From: Diacronema lutheri
Lineage: Eukaryota; Haptophyta; Pavlovophyceae; Pavlovales; Pavlovaceae
Assembly (NCBI GenBank): GCA_019448385.1
Contig: JAGTXO010000023.1
Coordinates: 434,001 to 498,000, forward strand
Direction: 5' to 3'
Length of the DNA: 64,000 nucleotides
The position numbers and the translations under genes are program-made. Position 1 is the first letter of the stretch. Each line of letters opens with the position of its first letter. Of the stretch, positions 61,676-64,000 are shown in pieces. The notes under the pieces were generated by a model. It made no database searches. It was not told where the DNA came from and was given only the letters and a program-made list of their open reading frames with translations.

Positions 61676-62905
61676 ATGCACGCCGAATTGCGCTCGCAGC
61701 CCTCCGAGCGGCGCAAGCAACCCTCCTCGCCCGTTGGGCAGCAGCGCGTGGTCAAGCATCGCTGGACGCCAAAGGAGGACAGCATGCTCCTCGACGCGAT
61801 CGCGGTGCGTGGGCCGCACAACTGGAGCGCCATCGCGCTGCAGATCCCGGACCGGAACGAGAAGCAATGCCGCGAGCGTTGGGTCAACCAGCTCCGGCCG
61901 GACATGCGCAAAGGCGGCTGGAGCATCCAGGAGGACGCCAAGATCATCGAAATGTTCACACAAGTGGGCTCGGTGCGCTCGCGCTGCTCACGCGCGCTGT
62001 GCCTCGGCATGCACGACCGTCCCGCGCGGTGATGCGTTGTCGCGCGTGCGCGCCACACCTCGCGCGCCGTTGCGCGCGCCGACGTTTGTGCAACGCCGCC
62101 GCGCGCCTCCACCCCACAGTCCTGGTCGGAGATCGCCAAGCGCGTGCCCGGCCGCACCGACCAAGCGATCAAGAACCGCTACAACAACTACCTCAAGCCC
62201 AAGGAGGGACGCAAGCCGCTGCCGCACGCTGAGCAGCTCTACGCCAACGCGGCGGCGGTGGCCGCCGCGAGCGTGCGCCTCTCCGACCACCAGCTGCCCT
62301 CATACTCCCTCGCCCACTACAAGGGTTGCAACGAGGATGGCAATGCGGAGGACGAGGCAGCGACGGGTGGCGGTGATGCGTCGCGCTCGGCGCGCGATTG
62401 CCTGACGCTGCCAACCGACGGTTGCGCGCTGCCGTTGGAGCACCCGGACGGGGCCTCGTCGTGCATGGCGCCGACGAGCTCGAGAGCCACGCCGTCGACC
62501 TCCGCTGGCCGTGCATCGGCGCTGCGCGGCGCGCTGGGAGGCGGCGAGGTGGCGTCCGACGCGTGCACGCAGCGACAGCTTGGCATGCAGGTCGGCGCCG
62601 CCAACGCCAAGACGCCGGGGCGCGCGAGCCGCCGCCGTGAGGCTGATGCGCGCTCACGGCCGCTCCTCGAAACGGAGCTCTGCCGGCTCCGCGCGGCCAC
62701 GCCCGCGCTGCGCGTCGAGCAGGCCGACCTGCTGCTCACCGGCGAGGCGATCGACGAGATGGTGTACACCTCGACGCTCCTCACGCTCGTCGCAAGCTCC
62801 GAGGACATGCCTGACCGCGATCGCATGATCAACCGGCTGATCGGCAGCCTGGCGGCATGCGTGCACAATGCTGCTGAGGTCTCGGCTCTGGACGGCGAGC
62901 ATTGA
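61676..62905 (+). CDS. R2R3-type MYB DNA-binding protein
   Basis: Exons 61676-61972 and 62120-62905 give 360 aa; the intron (GTGCGC...CCACAG) is phase 0 and lies in the middle of repeat 3. Repeat R2 (about 27-75) has Trp30, Trp50 and Trp69 (KHRWTPKEDSMLLDAI, GPHNWSAIALQIPDR, CRERWVNQL). Repeat R3 (about 78-127) has GGWSIQEDAKI, SWSEIAKRVPGRTD and QAIKNRYNNYLKPK, in which Tyr replaces the third Trp. The spacing and 'GRTDQAIKNR' are typical of R2R3 MYBs. The C-terminus is Ser/Ala-rich and ends with a helical block (LEQADLL-like, DEMVYTSTLLTLVASS). Probably a nuclear transcription factor. Confidence 0.92.
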
Positions 62906-63507
62906 GCCACGCACCGGTGCGCGCCGCAAATTCTCCTCCCGCACCCGCCTGCGCGGGGTTTGAAGGGCCTGGCGGTGTCGACGGGCGTGGGGCGTCAGGC
63001 CTGCCGCCATTGCGTCGGCATGTCGCTCTCGACGCTCGCGATCGCCGTCGTCGGCGCGATGGTCGAGCGGAGCGGCCCGCACGGAAGCGCTGATGGGGAA
63101 GGAGCGGCGCGTGCAGCAGGGTTGTCCTCGCGGTTTCTTATGCTCTCCCTGTCGCTCTCCTTCTCCCCCTCTTTCCCCCCCCTGCACGGGGTCCTAGACG
63201 GGGCCTTCCCCCACGCTAAAGGCGGCACCGCGCAGCAGCTGCAGGGAAACGCGCATGCTCCCTGGAGCCAGAGCTGCAGCATCGGAGCAGGAGCGGGCGT
63301 GAGGTGCTCCTGCTGGCCACTTTTGCCTCTTCATTTCCATGCTACCCCATATGGGGGTTTGAATACTACTAACGGCGCTTACGTCAGGACAGCGGGGTCA
63401 GCACCAGCTGCGGGGGAATCGAGTAGCCACCAATGTCGTCGATCTCCGTGCATCCCGGTCACCAGCGAGCGAGCAGCGAGGCCCGACGGGCCCAAAGGGC
63501 CCGCACG
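62906..63507. other. Intergenic region between MYB and edge ORF
   Basis: About 600 bp. A strong pyrimidine run lies at 63140-63182 (TCCCTGTCGCTCTCCTTCTC and onward) and a lower-GC patch at 63330-63375 (ATGCTACCCCATATGGGGGT). No gene is supported. Confidence 0.5.
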
Positions 63508-63510
63508 TGC

Positions 63511-64000
63511 CTAACCGCCGCGCACTGCCGGTCGCGTGCCGCCGCCCGCGTGCAGGCGGTACACGCCGTCCAGGTCACCGCACGTGTCAGCGCCCGCTTC
63601 CGCCGCCTGGTCGGCCGCACGACGCGGCGCCGCCCCCGCGCGCACCATGCGCGCGCGCGCGAGCAGCAGCTGCGCGTGCCCGCGCACCACGCACGCGGCG
63701 AGCTGGTGGCGCATGACGCGCTCGAGCGATGCCTGGGCGGCACCGCTAGTCGGCGCGCGCATGCGTGCCATCCACGCGTCCGCGCCCATGTGCGAGAGCG
63801 TCTTGAGGAGGGTAGCCAGCCCGGCCGACCATTCGCCAAAACTGCCGACGACGACCGCCTGCAGCGGCGGGAACTCGTGGAGGCGCCGCTGCATCGGGCC
63901 CACGTGGCCCTCTGGCGCCGCGAAGACCTCCCGGTCGAGCGCGACGCACTCGCGCAGCCGCTCCCTCGGCACCTCGCGCGCGCGCAGCTCCACTGCCCCA
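63511..64000 (-). mobile_element. Probable transposable-element (retroelement-like) ORF fragment, cut by window edge
   Basis: A minus-strand frame open to the window end reads RLRECVALDREVFAAPEGHV, then LQAVVVGSFGEWSAGLATLL, MGADAWMARMRAPTSGAAQ and RHQLAACVVRGHAQLLLAR. The 'vVGsFGEwS..l..Ll' block followed by a Met/Trp helix resembles a conserved region in proteins carried by retroelements of GC-rich algae and dinoflagellates. That is recalled similarity, not a search result. The 5' part lies beyond the window, and no LTR or terminal repeat is visible here. Confidence 0.4.

Overview
This is a 64 kb piece of a very GC-rich eukaryotic nuclear genome. Almost every recognisable gene is a eukaryotic family: MEF2-type MADS box, R2R3-MYB, Zn2Cys6 factor, TBC Rab-GAP, calpain, SMG7/EST1, DDX20/Gemin3, TRMT11, TMEM184, and motile-cilium proteins CCDC39 and CFAP69. 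About two thirds of the genes can be joined only through short GT-AG introns. The plastid fibrillin has a signal-peptide-like leader, as expected for a complex (secondary) plastid. Together with the high GC, a motile flagellum and a fungal-style Zn2Cys6 protein, this suggests a flagellated GC-rich alga, most likely a haptophyte (Pavlovales-like). That assignment is inference, not proof.

Layout, left to right. 1-1899: 3' part of a ciliary coiled-coil gene (BBOF1-like). 2078-8662: a prion-like/RS-rich protein divergent from an unknown 637-aa protein, then another unknown basic protein. 8744-13192: a four-exon calpain divergent from a mitochondrial DnaJ protein. 13447-22879: three plus-strand regulators (MEF2-type MADS, TBC Rab-GAP, large PAS protein). 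22995-35415: CCDC39 and CFAP69 head to head across 133 bp, then a large EF-hand-like protein. 35816-38088: Zn2Cys6 factor with a possible PAS-like region. 38315-43349: plastid fibrillin, a poorly defined small gene, an HELCH-type putative metallopeptidase divergent from a Cys-rich membrane protein, and an organellar thioredoxin. 43405-55890: SMG7-like protein with a possible out-of-frame C-terminal part, TMEM184-like transporter, DDX20-like helicase divergent from a 2OG-Fe(II) oxygenase, and a PX protein divergent from TRMT11. 56012-64000: mitochondrial uS17, a membrane-anchored SDR, Era GTPase divergent from a plastid-type membrane protein, a small gene with a frame break, an R2R3-MYB, and a probable transposable-element ORF running off the right end.

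Genes are packed tightly and mostly arranged as divergent pairs whose start codons lie 0-133 bp apart, so promoters must be bidirectional or overlap the neighbour. The flagellar genes are the clearest functional group: CCDC39 (96-nm axonemal ruler), CFAP69 (central apparatus) and a BBOF1-like protein. Introns typically start GTGCG, are filled with (GC)n, often stay open in frame, and several carry long C-tracts before the acceptor. Exon joins were chosen by reading-frame phase and family continuity and have not been tested against transcripts. No tRNA, rRNA or CRISPR array was recognised.
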